Below are positions 44,101 through 53,821 of a stretch of DNA of 64,000 nt, one piece after another; position 1 is the stretch's first letter, and each line of letters begins with the position of its first letter. Position numbers and translations under genes: made by a program. Source of the DNA: Phaeobacter bryozoorum (GTDB lineage Bacteria > Pseudomonadota > Alphaproteobacteria > Rhodobacterales > Rhodobacteraceae); NCBI RefSeq assembly GCF_041893525.1, contig NZ_CP169068.1. The stretch is one strand, 5' to 3'. The notes beneath the pieces are model-generated. The model was not told the DNA's origin. It did no database searches and was given only the letters and a program-made list of their open reading frames with translations.

Positions 44101-44577
44101 ATGACAACCCAGACGCTCGTAATCCCTCTCCCCTCACCCGACCACACCGCCGTGCTTGCCGCCCGTATTGGTGCCCAGCTGCAGGGTGGCGATTGCCTGC
44201 TGCTGGAAGGCGTCATCGGCGCCGGTAAAACCCATTTTGCCCGCAGCCTGATCCAATCTCAGATGACCGTGCCCGAGGATGTCCCCTCGCCCACATTCAC
44301 TCTGGTTCAGACCTATGAGCTGCCCGGCGGAGAGCTGTGGCATGCCGATCTCTACCGTCTGTCAGCCCTCGATGAAATCGAAGAGCTGGGTCTGATTGCG
44401 GCTTTTGAAACAGCTATTTGCCTGATTGAATGGCCGGACCGCCTAGAGGAACTCACGCCAAGCGACGCGCTGCATGTTTCGTTGGCGCTGGACCCAGACC
44501 ATGACGATGCCCGCACCGCCACCCTGCGATGGAGCGATCCGCGCTGGGACACCCTGATGAAGCAGATTTCCACATGA
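44101..44577 (+). CDS. tsaE: tRNA threonylcarbamoyladenosine ATPase TsaE
   Basis: ATPase partner of TsaD in t6A synthesis. 158 residues with Walker A LEGVIGAGKTHFARSL (about 40-55), SPTFTLVQTYE, HADLYRLSALDEIEELGL and CLIEWPDRLEEL. ATG 44101 is the family-like start; it overlaps the next gene by ATGA. Confidence 0.95.
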   Translation: MTTQTLVIPLPSPDHTAVLAARIGAQLQGGDCLLLEGVIGAGKTHFARSLIQSQMTVPEDVPSPTFTLVQTYELPGGELWHADLYRLSALDEIEELGLIAAFETAICLIEWPDRLEELTPSDALHVSLALDPDHDDARTATLRWSDPRWDTLMKQIST

Positions 44578-45572
44578 CCGACCGAAACCATCTCATCTCA
44601 ACCTTTCTGAGTGATACCCCCTGGCAAGACTGGACGCGCGAGCCGCTGGCCGGCGACGCGTCCAACCGGCGCTATGAACGGCTGCGCCATCACGATGGCA
44701 CCTCTGTTGTGCTGATGGATGCCCCGCCTGATCAGGACGAGGATGTTGCTCCATTTGTGGAGATTGCGACCTACCTGCGCGACCAGGGACTGAGCGCACC
44801 AGAGATTCTGGCCGAAGACCGCACAAACGGGTTCCTGATCATCGAAGATCTGGGCGATGCGATCTTTGCGCGTGTGATGCGCGATGATCCGGCACAGGAA
44901 CGCGCGCTATATGAGGCCGCTACTGATGTTCTGATTGCCCTGCATGACGCCCCGATGCCAGAGCTGGAGCCGCTGGGACCCAGACTGATGGCAGAACTAT
45001 CCGGCCTCGCGTTTGAAAAATACCGGGATGTGATCCGTGAGGAGACGTCGGCTGAGCATCTTGCCCGCTTCACCAACCAGTTCGAGGATATCCTGCGCCG
45101 CACGATCAAAGGTGACGTTGTTTTGGTTCAGCGGGACTATCACGCGGAAAACCTGATCTGGCTGCCCGAGCGCACCGGCGTCGCAAAAGTCGGATTGCTG
45201 GATTTCCAGGCCGCCCGTGCGGGTCATCGGGCCTATGATCTCGTGTCTCTGTTACAGGACGCCCGCAGGGATGTGCCTGCCGCCATCGAGATGCAGATGA
45301 TGGATCGCTACGTCACCGCGACCGGTGTCGACGAAGGCAGCTTTCGCGCGGCGTATACCGTGCTGGGTGTGCAGCGAAATATGCGCATTCTGGGTGTTTT
45401 TGCGCGTTTGGGCAGGGATTATGGCAAACCGCAATACGTCGATCTGATCCCGCGTGTGTGGGATCATTTTCATCGGGGCCTCGACCACCCGGCAATGGCA
45501 CCGCTTGCGGAGTTCCTGCATCGTGAAATGCCGGTGCCCACCCCTGAGGTCCTCGACCGGTTGCGCGGCTGA
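44574..45572 (+). CDS. amgK: Amino-sugar kinase AmgK (cell-wall recycling)
   Basis: APH-fold kinase that phosphorylates N-acetylmuramate/N-acetylglucosamine at C1 in peptidoglycan recycling. 332 residues; catalytic loop VQRDYHAENLIWLPE (Asp, Asn) and GLLDFQAARAGHRAYDL. The call rests largely on the directly adjacent murU gene and the tsaE-amgK-murU order. Its last base overlaps the murU start. Confidence 0.88.
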   Translation: MTDRNHLISTFLSDTPWQDWTREPLAGDASNRRYERLRHHDGTSVVLMDAPPDQDEDVAPFVEIATYLRDQGLSAPEILAEDRTNGFLIIEDLGDAIFARVMRDDPAQERALYEAATDVLIALHDAPMPELEPLGPRLMAELSGLAFEKYRDVIREETSAEHLARFTNQFEDILRRTIKGDVVLVQRDYHAENLIWLPERTGVAKVGLLDFQAARAGHRAYDLVSLLQDARRDVPAAIEMQMMDRYVTATGVDEGSFRAAYTVLGVQRNMRILGVFARLGRDYGKPQYVDLIPRVWDHFHRGLDHPAMAPLAEFLHREMPVPTPEVLDRLRG

Positions 45573-46270
45573 TGGCAGACCCCAGATATCCCGTCATGAT
45601 CTTCGCCGCGGGCTTTGGCACCCGGATGCGCCATCTGACCGCAGATCAGCCAAAACCGATGATCCCGGTCGCTGGCCGTCCTTTGATCGATCGCGCTCTG
45701 GACATGGCACGAGAGGTTGCACCGACTGTGATAGTGGCCAACAGCCACTATAAGGGCGACATTCTGGCCCGCCACCTTGCCGACAGTGAAGTGGTGATCA
45801 GCCCCGAACAGCCACAAATCCTTGATACCGGGGGTGGACTGCGACAGGCCTTGCCGCTGCTCGGCGCACCAGACGGGCCGGTCTATACCGTAAATCCCGA
45901 TGTGGTCTGGCGCCGGCCAAACCCGTTGCGCCTGCTAAGAGCTGCCTGGGATCCGGAACGCATGGACGCGCTGCTGGCCTGTATTCCCATTGCTCGTACC
46001 ATAGGGCGCAGCGGTGGTGGCGACTTTCATACCGATGGTGACGGGCGCCTGCAGCGGGGCGGCGATCTGGTCTATGGCGGCGTACAACTTCTGCGCACCA
46101 ACCGATTGGCAGAGATCGAAGAAACCGTCTTCTCACTGAACACACTTTGGGATCTGATGGCACAGGAGGACCGCCTGTTTGCGCTGGAATATCCCGGTCA
46201 TTGGTGCGATGTCGGCACCCCCGAGGGGATCCCCCTGGCCGAGGAACTGATAGCCCAAGATGAGATTTGA
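45572..46270 (+). CDS. murU: N-acetylmuramate-1-phosphate uridylyltransferase MurU
   Basis: Nucleotidyltransferase of 232 residues: VMIFAAGFGTRMRHLTADQP with the GxGTRM signature, KPMIPVAGRPLIDRAL, and the metal-binding NPDVVW (about 106). Acts after AmgK to make UDP-MurNAc from recycled sugar. It overlaps addB by 11 bases. Confidence 0.9.
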   Translation: MADPRYPVMIFAAGFGTRMRHLTADQPKPMIPVAGRPLIDRALDMAREVAPTVIVANSHYKGDILARHLADSEVVISPEQPQILDTGGGLRQALPLLGAPDGPVYTVNPDVVWRRPNPLRLLRAAWDPERMDALLACIPIARTIGRSGGGDFHTDGDGRLQRGGDLVYGGVQLLRTNRLAEIEETVFSLNTLWDLMAQEDRLFALEYPGHWCDVGTPEGIPLAEELIAQDEI

Positions 46271-49193
46271 GCCGCAAGACACGCCACGCCTCTTTGCCGT
46301 TCCCTGCGGCGTCGATTTCCCGCGCGCCCTTGTTGAGGGGCTAATCACACGCAGCCGAGCCGCACCACCGGAAGCGCTGGCGAAGGTGGAGCTGATCGTC
46401 AACACCTCCCGTATGGCGCGCCGGGTGCGGGATCTGTTTGACCAAGGGCCAGCGCTGTTGCTGCCCAAGATTTCTCTGCTCACGGATCTTGATATGCGCG
46501 CGACGCTGCGTGGTCTGCCGCCAGCATTGCCGCCGCTGCGGCGGCGACTTGAGCTGTCGCAGCTCATCGCCAAATTGCTGGATGCCCAGCCGGATCTGGC
46601 TGCGCGATCCTCGCTTTACGATCTCTCCGACAGTCTGGCAGCACTGTTCGACGAAATGCAGGGCGAAGGGGTCAGCCCTGACACCATTCGATCACTCGAT
46701 GTCTCCGATATGTCGGGCCATTGGGCGCGTGCGCAGCAGTTCATCGCTATCGCAGATGAATTCGCAGAAACCCATGCAAACGCGATGGACGCGCAGGCCC
46801 GCCAGCGGCAGGTTGTGCTGGATCTGATCGAAGACTGGCAGGAGCAGCCGCCCGAACACCCTGTCATCCTCGCAGGTTCCACCGGATCGCGCGGCACCAC
46901 ACTGATGCTGATGGAGGCCATTGCGCGGCTGCCGCAGGGCGCCGTGATCCTGCCAGGATTTGATGACCAGCAGCCCCGGCATGTCTGGGAGCATCTTGAT
47001 GACCCGCTGATGTCCGAGGATCATCCGCAATATCGGTTCTTCAAGATCATGCGCGATCTGGACATGACTGCGGATGATGTTCTCCCATGGGTCGCAACAT
47101 CACCAGCCTCCGTTGCCCGTAACAGATTGGTATCCTTGGCGTTGCGCCCAGCGCCGGTCACCGATGCCTGGATGCGCGAAGGACCGGAACTGCGCGACAT
47201 CGACCGTGCCACCGCCGAGATTACCCTGGTCGAAGCGCCCAACCCGCGTGCGGAGGCACTGGCCATCGCGCTGCGCCTGCGCCAAGCCGCCGAGGATGGT
47301 CAGACCGCCGCCCTCATCACACCGGATCGTATGTTGACCAGACAGGTGGCCGCAGCGCTGGATCGCTGGGATATTCTGCCGGATGATTCCGCCGGTCAGC
47401 CCTTGCAACTGTCGCCGCCGGGCCGTTTTCTGCGCCATATTGCCGAGCTGTTCTGTAAACCGCTTACCTGCGATGCGCTGCTGACCCTGCTGAAGCATCC
47501 TCTCTGCCACGATGGGGCAGGGCGCGGCGATCACCTGCGCCACACCCGCGAGTTGGAACTGCGCTTGCGCCGCTACGGACCTCCCTTCCCGGATGCCGAC
47601 AGCTTTGCCGCATTTGAAGTCGGGCGCGACCTGATGTCGGGATGGACCGGTTGGCTGTCCCGGTGCTTTGCCGACAAACCCATCAGCGGAACGCAGCCAC
47701 TGTCCCGGTGGGTCGATACCCTGCGGCAGCTGGCAGAGGCGATAAGTCTGGGCAGTCAGGACGCTTCAAGCGGTGGCCTGTGGAACAAGAAAGCCGGCCG
47801 CAAGGCGCTGGAAATCATGGACAACCTGCGCGCCGAGGCTGGATATGGCGGCGAAATGACAGCTCGGGACTTTGCCGATCTCCTGCGGGCGCTGCTGTCG
47901 CAAGGTGAGGTCCGCGACCGGGATGCACCCTATGGCTCCATCCTGATCTGGGGCACGCTGGAGGCACGGGTGCAGGGCGCCGATCTGGTGATCCTCGGTG
48001 GCCTCAATGAAGGCAGCTGGCCAGAGGCAGCCACCCCCGATCCCTGGCTCAACCGCCAGCTTCGCCATCAGGCGGGCCTGCTGCTTCCTGAGCGGCGTAT
48101 CGGACTGTCAGCCCATGATTTTCAACAGGCGGTCGCCGCCCCTCAGGTCTGGATGACCCGCTCCGAACGGTCGGATGAGGCGGATACGGTGCCGTCGCGC
48201 TGGCTCAACCGTATGACCAATCTGTTGTCCGGGCTGCCGGGGCAGGGCGGCCCGGCGGCACTGGCGGAGATGCGGGCACGCGGGAAGGAATGGCTCGGCT
48301 GGGCCGACGCGCTTGAGGCACCGGTACCGATGGATCCCGCAAAACGTCCAGCACCGCGCCCACCCGTTGCTGCCCGCCCGCGGCGCCTGACCATCACTGA
48401 AATCCCTCGGCTGATCCGCGATCCATACGCGATATATGCCAAGCATGTGCTGAAGCTGCGCCCACTCGATCCATTGGTACAGGAACCCGACGCCCTGCTG
48501 CGCGGCATCGTTCTGCACAAGATCCTGGAAGATTTCATCAAGGCCACTGTTGCCGACCCAAGCCAGTTGACGGTGCCAAATTTTCTCGCAATCGCCGCCT
48601 CTCATCTGGAAGCCAAGGTGCCCTGGGCCATCGCGCGCAGCCTCTGGCTGGCCCGGCTGGAACGTATCGCTGACGATTTCATTAATGGTGAGCGCCAGCG
48701 GCAGGCCAACGCACGCCCCTCCGGGTTCGAGGTCTCTGGTGCGGTACGGGTGGCACCGTTTGATTTTGAAATTGCTGGCACAGCAGATCGGATTGATGTG
48801 GATGAACGTGGAGGCCTGCATCTTTTTGACTATAAGACCGGCGATCCACCATCCGAGAACCAACAGAAAGCGTTCGAGAAACAGCTGCTGATTGAAGCTG
48901 CGATGGCGGAACGCGGCGCCTTTGATCGCTATGGTGAGGGCAGGGTGGAGCGCGCCATATTCCTTGGTCTCAAAAGCCCTCTGAAAGAGGTCGCAGCCCC
49001 GCTTCTGGACGAACCTCCCGGCAAAGTTTGGGAGGAACTGAGCAAGTTGATCGGTGCATATTTTAAGCCTGATCAAGGATATAGCAGCCGTCGCATGGTG
49101 TTTCAGGACACTCAGACCGGCGATTATGACCATCTGGCGCGCTATGGCGAATGGGACCGAAGCGCAACGCCGGAACCGGAGATTCTGACATGA
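46260..49193 (+). CDS. addB: Double-strand break repair protein AddB
   Basis: Helicase-like nuclease subunit of the alphaproteobacterial AddAB (RecBCD-like) complex. 977 residues, normal for the alphaproteobacterial form. Visible: LAGSTGSRGTTLMLMEAIAR (degenerate Walker-like loop), SILIWGTLEARVQGADLVIL and the C-terminal nuclease with GLHLFDYKTGDPPSENQQK (D...K). The stop overlaps the addA ATG (ATGA). Confidence 0.94.
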   Translation: MRFEPQDTPRLFAVPCGVDFPRALVEGLITRSRAAPPEALAKVELIVNTSRMARRVRDLFDQGPALLLPKISLLTDLDMRATLRGLPPALPPLRRRLELSQLIAKLLDAQPDLAARSSLYDLSDSLAALFDEMQGEGVSPDTIRSLDVSDMSGHWARAQQFIAIADEFAETHANAMDAQARQRQVVLDLIEDWQEQPPEHPVILAGSTGSRGTTLMLMEAIARLPQGAVILPGFDDQQPRHVWEHLDDPLMSEDHPQYRFFKIMRDLDMTADDVLPWVATSPASVARNRLVSLALRPAPVTDAWMREGPELRDIDRATAEITLVEAPNPRAEALAIALRLRQAAEDGQTAALITPDRMLTRQVAAALDRWDILPDDSAGQPLQLSPPGRFLRHIAELFCKPLTCDALLTLLKHPLCHDGAGRGDHLRHTRELELRLRRYGPPFPDADSFAAFEVGRDLMSGWTGWLSRCFADKPISGTQPLSRWVDTLRQLAEAISLGSQDASSGGLWNKKAGRKALEIMDNLRAEAGYGGEMTARDFADLLRALLSQGEVRDRDAPYGSILIWGTLEARVQGADLVILGGLNEGSWPEAATPDPWLNRQLRHQAGLLLPERRIGLSAHDFQQAVAAPQVWMTRSERSDEADTVPSRWLNRMTNLLSGLPGQGGPAALAEMRARGKEWLGWADALEAPVPMDPAKRPAPRPPVAARPRRLTITEIPRLIRDPYAIYAKHVLKLRPLDPLVQEPDALLRGIVLHKILEDFIKATVADPSQLTVPNFLAIAASHLEAKVPWAIARSLWLARLERIADDFINGERQRQANARPSGFEVSGAVRVAPFDFEIAGTADRIDVDERGGLHLFDYKTGDPPSENQQKAFEKQLLIEAAMAERGAFDRYGEGRVERAIFLGLKSPLKEVAAPLLDEPPGKVWEELSKLIGAYFKPDQGYSSRRMVFQDTQTGDYDHLARYGEWDRSATPEPEILT

Positions 49194-52100
49194 CCGCCCG
49201 CGATGCCGCCTCCGAAGCGCAGTTCCGGGCCGCCCGCCCGGACGCCTCAACCTGGCTGGCTGCAAACGCCGGATCAGGCAAGACCAAGGTGCTGACCGAC
49301 CGGGTGGCGCGCCTGTTGCTGCGCGGCGTTCAACCCCAGCATATCCTCTGTCTGACCTATACCAAAGCCGCCGCCAGCGAGATGCAGAACCGGCTGTTCA
49401 AGCGGCTTGGTGAATGGGCCATGCTCGGCGATGAGGCGTTGACCACGGCGCTTACGGAGCTGGGTGCGCAGGATGTAATCTCTGCGGAGGGAATGGCGCA
49501 GGCCCGCACCCTGTTCGCGCGCGCAATCGAGACACCCGGTGGACTGAAGATCCAGACAATCCACTCCTTCTGCGCCTCATTGCTGCGGCGTTTTCCGCTG
49601 GAGGCAGGCGTCAGTCCGCAGTTTTCAGAGATGGATGACCGCGCGGCAGTACTGCTGCGGGCCGAGGTTGTGGAGGCGATCGCAGAAAGCGCCGATCGGT
49701 TTGAGGCTGATCTGATTGGTAAGCTGGCCCGGCAAGTGACAGACAGCGATTTCGAGACTCTGACCGCTGCCATATGCCAACGCCGGTCTGATTTTGATGC
49801 CCCGCTCGATCGAGCGGGGCTTTTGACGCTGTTTGATCTGCCTGAAGGATTTGACACTGGTGCGTTGGAAGATGGCGTGTTTCTCGGGGGTGAAGGGGAT
49901 CGTCTGGCGCAAACCTGCACCATGCTGGAGCAAGGCAGCAGCACGGATATTAAGGCAGCAGCCAAGCTGCGCAAGATAACGGAGCCAACCTGTGCGGACC
50001 TGCCGATTTTCGAGTCAGTTTTTCTGACGGGGGCGGCAGCCAAAGCACCCTTCAGTGCCAAGATCGACGCCTTTCCCACTAAGAAGCTGCGCGAAAACAA
50101 CGTTGCGCTGATGGACCAGCTGGAACCGCTGATGCGACGTGTCGAGGCCGCACGCGCCCAGCGTCTTGCCTTGGCTGCGGTCGATAAATCGCTGGTTTTG
50201 CACGATTTTGCTGCGGTATTCCTGCCTGAATATGATCGCCGCAAACAGCTGCGCGGCTGGCTGGATTTTGACGATCTGATCCTGAAGGCCCGGCAGCTGT
50301 TGAATGATCCGGCTGTTGCGGCCTGGGTTCTTTACCGATTGGACGGCGGGATTGACCACATCCTCGTCGATGAGGCTCAGGACACCAGCCCGGTGCAATG
50401 GGATGTCATCGAAAAACTGGCCCAAGAGTTCACCGCCGGCGAGGGCGCACGATCCGACGTCGAGCGAACCATTTTTGTTGTCGGTGACAAGAAACAATCA
50501 ATCTACTCATTCCAGGGGGCCGATCCTGACGCCTTTGACCGAATGCAGGCTGAGTTTGCCGACCGGCTAGCGGAAACAGGCAGCGCATTGCAGAATGCAG
50601 CGCTGGAGTTCTCCTTTCGCTCCTCCGCAGCGATCCTGGGGCTGGTCGATCTGGTGTTCAAGGACAGCCCTGGCGCAGGTTTTCACCGTGACGCGCTGCA
50701 CCGCGCGTTCAAATCAGAACTGCCAGGACGGGTCGACCTCTGGCCCGTCGTCGACAAGATCGACACAGAAGAAGAGCGTGACTGGACCGATCCGGTAGAT
50801 CGCCCCGGCGCCCGCCACCACACGGTCATTCTGGCCGAGCAGATCGCCAATACCATCAAGGAGATGATCGACAACAAGGTCACGCTACCCGAGGATGGCC
50901 CTGAGCGCGGCAGCTTTCAGCGCCGCCCTGTACAGGCAGGTGACTTTCTCATTCTAGTGCAGCGCCGGTCCGAATTATTTTCGGAGATCATCCGTGCCTG
51001 CAAAAAGGCTGAACTGCCTATTGCCGGTGCGGACCGACTGAAAATCGGGGCCGAGCTGGCGGTAAAGGATCTGGCCGCTTTGCTGTCATTTCTCGCCACG
51101 CCAGAGGATTCGCTGTCACTGGCCGCCGCCCTCAAATCACCTTTGTTTGGTTGGAACGAACAGGCCTTGTTCGATCTGGCTCACCGTCGTGAGGGCGGCA
51201 GCTACCTCTGGACCGCTCTGCGCGACCGGGCGGCGGAATATCCAGACACGATGGCAATTTTGGACGACCTGCGCGGCCAGACCGATTTTCTGCGCCCTTA
51301 TGACCTGATCGAACGTATCCTGACGCGCCACGGTGGTCGCCAGCGCCTACTCGGCCGATTGGGGCCCGAGGCGGAGGATGGCATCAACGCCCTGCTCAGC
51401 CAGGCGCTCGCCTACGAGCGCACCGATATCCCGAGCCTCACCGGGTTTCTGGTTTGGATGCAGGCCGATGATCTGGAAATCAAACGCCAGATGGGGGCGG
51501 CGGGCAATATGATCCGGGTGATGTCAGTGCATGGATCCAAGGGGCTGGAAGCGCCGATCGTGATCCTGCCCGACACAGCCAAACGCAAGCCGCCACGCGA
51601 CGATGAAATCATGCGCGCCGAGGCCGGGCCGATGTGGAAACTGCCCAGCGCCCTGATGCCGCAAGTGATGCACGGCGCCCGTGAAGCGGCGCAGGACAAG
51701 GCCAGAAACGAACGGCTGCGACTGCTCTATGTGGCGCTGACACGGGCCGAAAAATGGCTGATCGTCGCCGCTGCCGGCGAGCTGTCCAAAGACGGTGACA
51801 GCTGGTACCAGATGGTTGAGCGCGCGTTGAGAGAGGCAGGTGCCAGCCCTTATCAGACCAGCTATGGTGAGGGGCTGCGCCTGCAACACGGCGATTGGGA
51901 CGGGCTGCCGTTTCATTCTGCAGCGCCGGTCGTCCCTCTCCAGCCGCAGCTGCCGGATGTGTTCCGACATGCACCCCCTCCCTACACGCCGCCCGTGCCA
52001 ACGCTAAGCCCATCGGATCTCGGCGGAGCGAAGGCCTTACCGGGCGATCTGGGACAGGATGAAGAAGCGGCCAAGGCGCGCGGCAGCCGACTCCACAGAT

Positions 52101-52558
52101 TGCTGGAACATCTGCCCGGCACCGGCAAGGAGATGTGGCCGCAACTGGCTGAGACGCTGCTGGCAGGTCACGAAGACACCGCTGAACTATTGGCTGAGGC
52201 GACGCGGGTCCTGACCACACCGGAATTGCAGGAGATCTTTGCCCCGGATACCCTGGCAGAGGTCGCCGTATCAGCGGATCTGGATGGTCGCAGGATCCAC
52301 GGCGTGATTGATCGGCTGATTGTCACCCCAAAACGTGTGCTGGCAATTGATTTCAAATCGAATGCCACTGTGCCGAGCCGTCCTGAGACCTGCCCGGAGG
52401 GGCTGTTGCGGCAGATGGGGGCCTACGCCCGTGCTCTGGCCACGCTCTATCCGGATCGGCAGATCGAGACGGCTTTGCTCTGGACCCGCACTGCGTCGCT
52501 GATGGCCTTGCCACACGATATTGTGTCATCCGCCCTTAAGCGCCGCGAGATACCTTGA
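49190..52558 (+). CDS. addA: Double-strand break repair helicase-nuclease AddA
   Basis: UvrD-type helicase with C-terminal nuclease, 1,122 residues. Walker A WLAANAGSGKTKVLTDRVAR (about residues 21-40), motif II ILVDEAQDTSPVQWDVIE, motif III VGDKKQSIYSFQGADP, motif V VMSVHGSKGLEAPIVIL, motif VI LLYVALTRAEKWLI, and nuclease VLAIDFKSNATVPSRPE. ATG 49190 (MTARDAASEAQFRAARP) is the family start. Confidence 0.97.
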   Translation: MTARDAASEAQFRAARPDASTWLAANAGSGKTKVLTDRVARLLLRGVQPQHILCLTYTKAAASEMQNRLFKRLGEWAMLGDEALTTALTELGAQDVISAEGMAQARTLFARAIETPGGLKIQTIHSFCASLLRRFPLEAGVSPQFSEMDDRAAVLLRAEVVEAIAESADRFEADLIGKLARQVTDSDFETLTAAICQRRSDFDAPLDRAGLLTLFDLPEGFDTGALEDGVFLGGEGDRLAQTCTMLEQGSSTDIKAAAKLRKITEPTCADLPIFESVFLTGAAAKAPFSAKIDAFPTKKLRENNVALMDQLEPLMRRVEAARAQRLALAAVDKSLVLHDFAAVFLPEYDRRKQLRGWLDFDDLILKARQLLNDPAVAAWVLYRLDGGIDHILVDEAQDTSPVQWDVIEKLAQEFTAGEGARSDVERTIFVVGDKKQSIYSFQGADPDAFDRMQAEFADRLAETGSALQNAALEFSFRSSAAILGLVDLVFKDSPGAGFHRDALHRAFKSELPGRVDLWPVVDKIDTEEERDWTDPVDRPGARHHTVILAEQIANTIKEMIDNKVTLPEDGPERGSFQRRPVQAGDFLILVQRRSELFSEIIRACKKAELPIAGADRLKIGAELAVKDLAALLSFLATPEDSLSLAAALKSPLFGWNEQALFDLAHRREGGSYLWTALRDRAAEYPDTMAILDDLRGQTDFLRPYDLIERILTRHGGRQRLLGRLGPEAEDGINALLSQALAYERTDIPSLTGFLVWMQADDLEIKRQMGAAGNMIRVMSVHGSKGLEAPIVILPDTAKRKPPRDDEIMRAEAGPMWKLPSALMPQVMHGAREAAQDKARNERLRLLYVALTRAEKWLIVAAAGELSKDGDSWYQMVERALREAGASPYQTSYGEGLRLQHGDWDGLPFHSAAPVVPLQPQLPDVFRHAPPPYTPPVPTLSPSDLGGAKALPGDLGQDEEAAKARGSRLHRLLEHLPGTGKEMWPQLAETLLAGHEDTAELLAEATRVLTTPELQEIFAPDTLAEVAVSADLDGRRIHGVIDRLIVTPKRVLAIDFKSNATVPSRPETCPEGLLRQMGAYARALATLYPDRQIETALLWTRTASLMALPHDIVSSALKRREIP

Positions 52559-52620
52559 CGATCCGTTAAGCCGTTCATAGGTTCACAGCCGAACTGCCAC
52601 ACTCTTAGGGAGACATGCCC

Positions 52621-52941
52621 ATGTCCACCGTCGCCGTAACCGATGCCACTTTTGACGCCGAAGTGAAAAATTCCGAAGTCCCCGTTGTGGTGGATTTCTG
52701 GGCCGAATGGTGCGGTCCCTGCAAACAAATCGGCCCCGCTCTGGAAGAGCTGGCCGCTGAGTATGGCGACAAGGTGAAGATCGCCAAGGTCGATGTAGAC
52801 AGCAACCCGAACTCCGCAGCGGCCATGGGCGTGCGCGGTATTCCTGCGCTGTTCATCTTCAAGGACGGTCAGGTCGTGTCCAACCGCTCAGGTGCGGCCC
52901 CCAAGGCTGCTTTGCAGAGCTGGATCGACGAGTCGATCTAA
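52621..52941 (+). CDS. trxA: Thioredoxin TrxA
   Basis: Cytosolic thioredoxin of 106 residues with active site WCGPC (Cys31, Cys34) and the cis-Pro in VRGIPALFIFKDG. ATG 52621 (MSTVAV) is preferred to ATG 52615. It follows addA in the usual alphaproteobacterial order and has its own terminator. Confidence 0.97.
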   Translation: MSTVAVTDATFDAEVKNSEVPVVVDFWAEWCGPCKQIGPALEELAAEYGDKVKIAKVDVDSNPNSAAAMGVRGIPALFIFKDGQVVSNRSGAAPKAALQSWIDESI

Positions 52942-52967
52942 GACCGCCGGTAGGCCGAAGAGATCAG

Positions 52968-52993
52968 AGGCGTCCCATCGGGGCGCCTTTTTT
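52968..52993 (+). terminator. Terminator of trxA
   Basis: 9-bp stem (GGCGTCCC with GGGGCGCC, one G-U pair) and 3-base loop, followed by TTTTTT. Confidence 0.9.
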
Positions 52994-53030
52994 ATGGTTA
53001 GGTTTCAACCCAATGGACAGGAGCCGCATC

Positions 53031-53378
53031 ATGGCTGAAACACGGGTACTGGTCGAATTTGGCATGGGCACGTCGCTGCGGCGAAATGACTATACCGAGG
53101 CCGCCAAACGAGCAATCAGAGACGCGCTCTGGCATAACTCCGTCAATGTTGCGGAGCTGTTCGATTTCCCCAAGGAAGCAATGCGAATCCGCGCTGAAAT
53201 CGGCGTGCAGAACCCTGAGGCCGTAGATCGGGCGGCGCTTTGTGAGATCTTTCCTTATGGTACACCAGACATCCACGTGAGCGAGGGAGGGCTTGATATT
53301 GACAAGCCGGGCGGCGGCCAGACCGTCATCGCCAACGCCGCCATCATCGTTTCATTTGATATGGAGCCGATTGCATGA
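53031..53378 (+). CDS. Lin0512-family protein, copy 1
   Basis: A 115-residue protein, MAETRVLVEFGMGTSLRRND, YTEAAKRAIRDALWHNS and GVQNPEAVDRAAL, of the Lin0512 family, whose function is not known. ATG 53031 has a GGAG site upstream (CAGGAGCCGC). The next gene is a paralogue starting inside its last codons (ATGA overlap). Confidence 0.82.
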   Translation: MAETRVLVEFGMGTSLRRNDYTEAAKRAIRDALWHNSVNVAELFDFPKEAMRIRAEIGVQNPEAVDRAALCEIFPYGTPDIHVSEGGLDIDKPGGGQTVIANAAIIVSFDMEPIA

Positions 53379-53740
53379 CTGAGAAACGCATTATTCTGGA
53401 GATGGGAACCGGCAACGATCTCTACGGGCAGGACTACACCAAAGCCGCCCGGCGCGCCGTGCAGGACGCGCTGCACCACTCATCAATCACGCTATTTGCC
53501 AAATTGGGAATTGATCATGCCGAAATGCGTGTCGAGGTTACCATCGGCGTTCAGGAACCGGATAAGGTAGATTGCGATCTGGTGGCAGGCGATCTGCCCC
53601 GCGGGCGTGCGACAGTGCGCGCCGTACACGGAGGGCTGGATGTGGTTGATGATGCCGATGGCGGCAAACATGTTATTGCAACCGCCGCTATTGAGGCTTG
53701 GCTCCCGGATCAGGCAGGGCGCTACCGGCTACGCTCCTGA
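53375..53740 (+). CDS. Lin0512-family protein, copy 2
   Basis: A 121-residue paralogue of the preceding gene: IILEMGTGNDLYGQDYTKAA, RRAVQDALHHSSI and GVQEPDKVDCDLV line up with EFGMGTSLRRNDYTEAAKRA and GVQNPEAVDRAAL of copy 1. The overlap by four bases and the similarity suggest a coupled pair, perhaps subunits of one complex. Function unknown. Confidence 0.82.
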   Translation: MTEKRIILEMGTGNDLYGQDYTKAARRAVQDALHHSSITLFAKLGIDHAEMRVEVTIGVQEPDKVDCDLVAGDLPRGRATVRAVHGGLDVVDDADGGKHVIATAAIEAWLPDQAGRYRLRS

Positions 53741-53764
53741 TGGCCTAGTGATCCTACGCAAAAG

Positions 53765-53789
53765 AAAAAGCCGCCCTGGAAGGAGCGGC
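53765..53789 (-). terminator. Terminator of the DUF1127 gene
   Basis: 8-position stem (one mismatch, wobbles) read as GCCGCTCC...AGGGCGGC on the minus strand, followed by TTTTTC. It lies between convergent genes. Confidence 0.75.
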
Positions 53790-53821
53790 CAAATCATCTT
53801 TGTGACTGAGGATGAGCGTCC

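Noticed and set aside
48108..49265. 385-codon minus-strand frame opposite addB
   Set aside because: Antisense shadow of a clear addB nuclease region, with low-complexity His/Gln/Arg-rich sequence and no ribosome-binding site.
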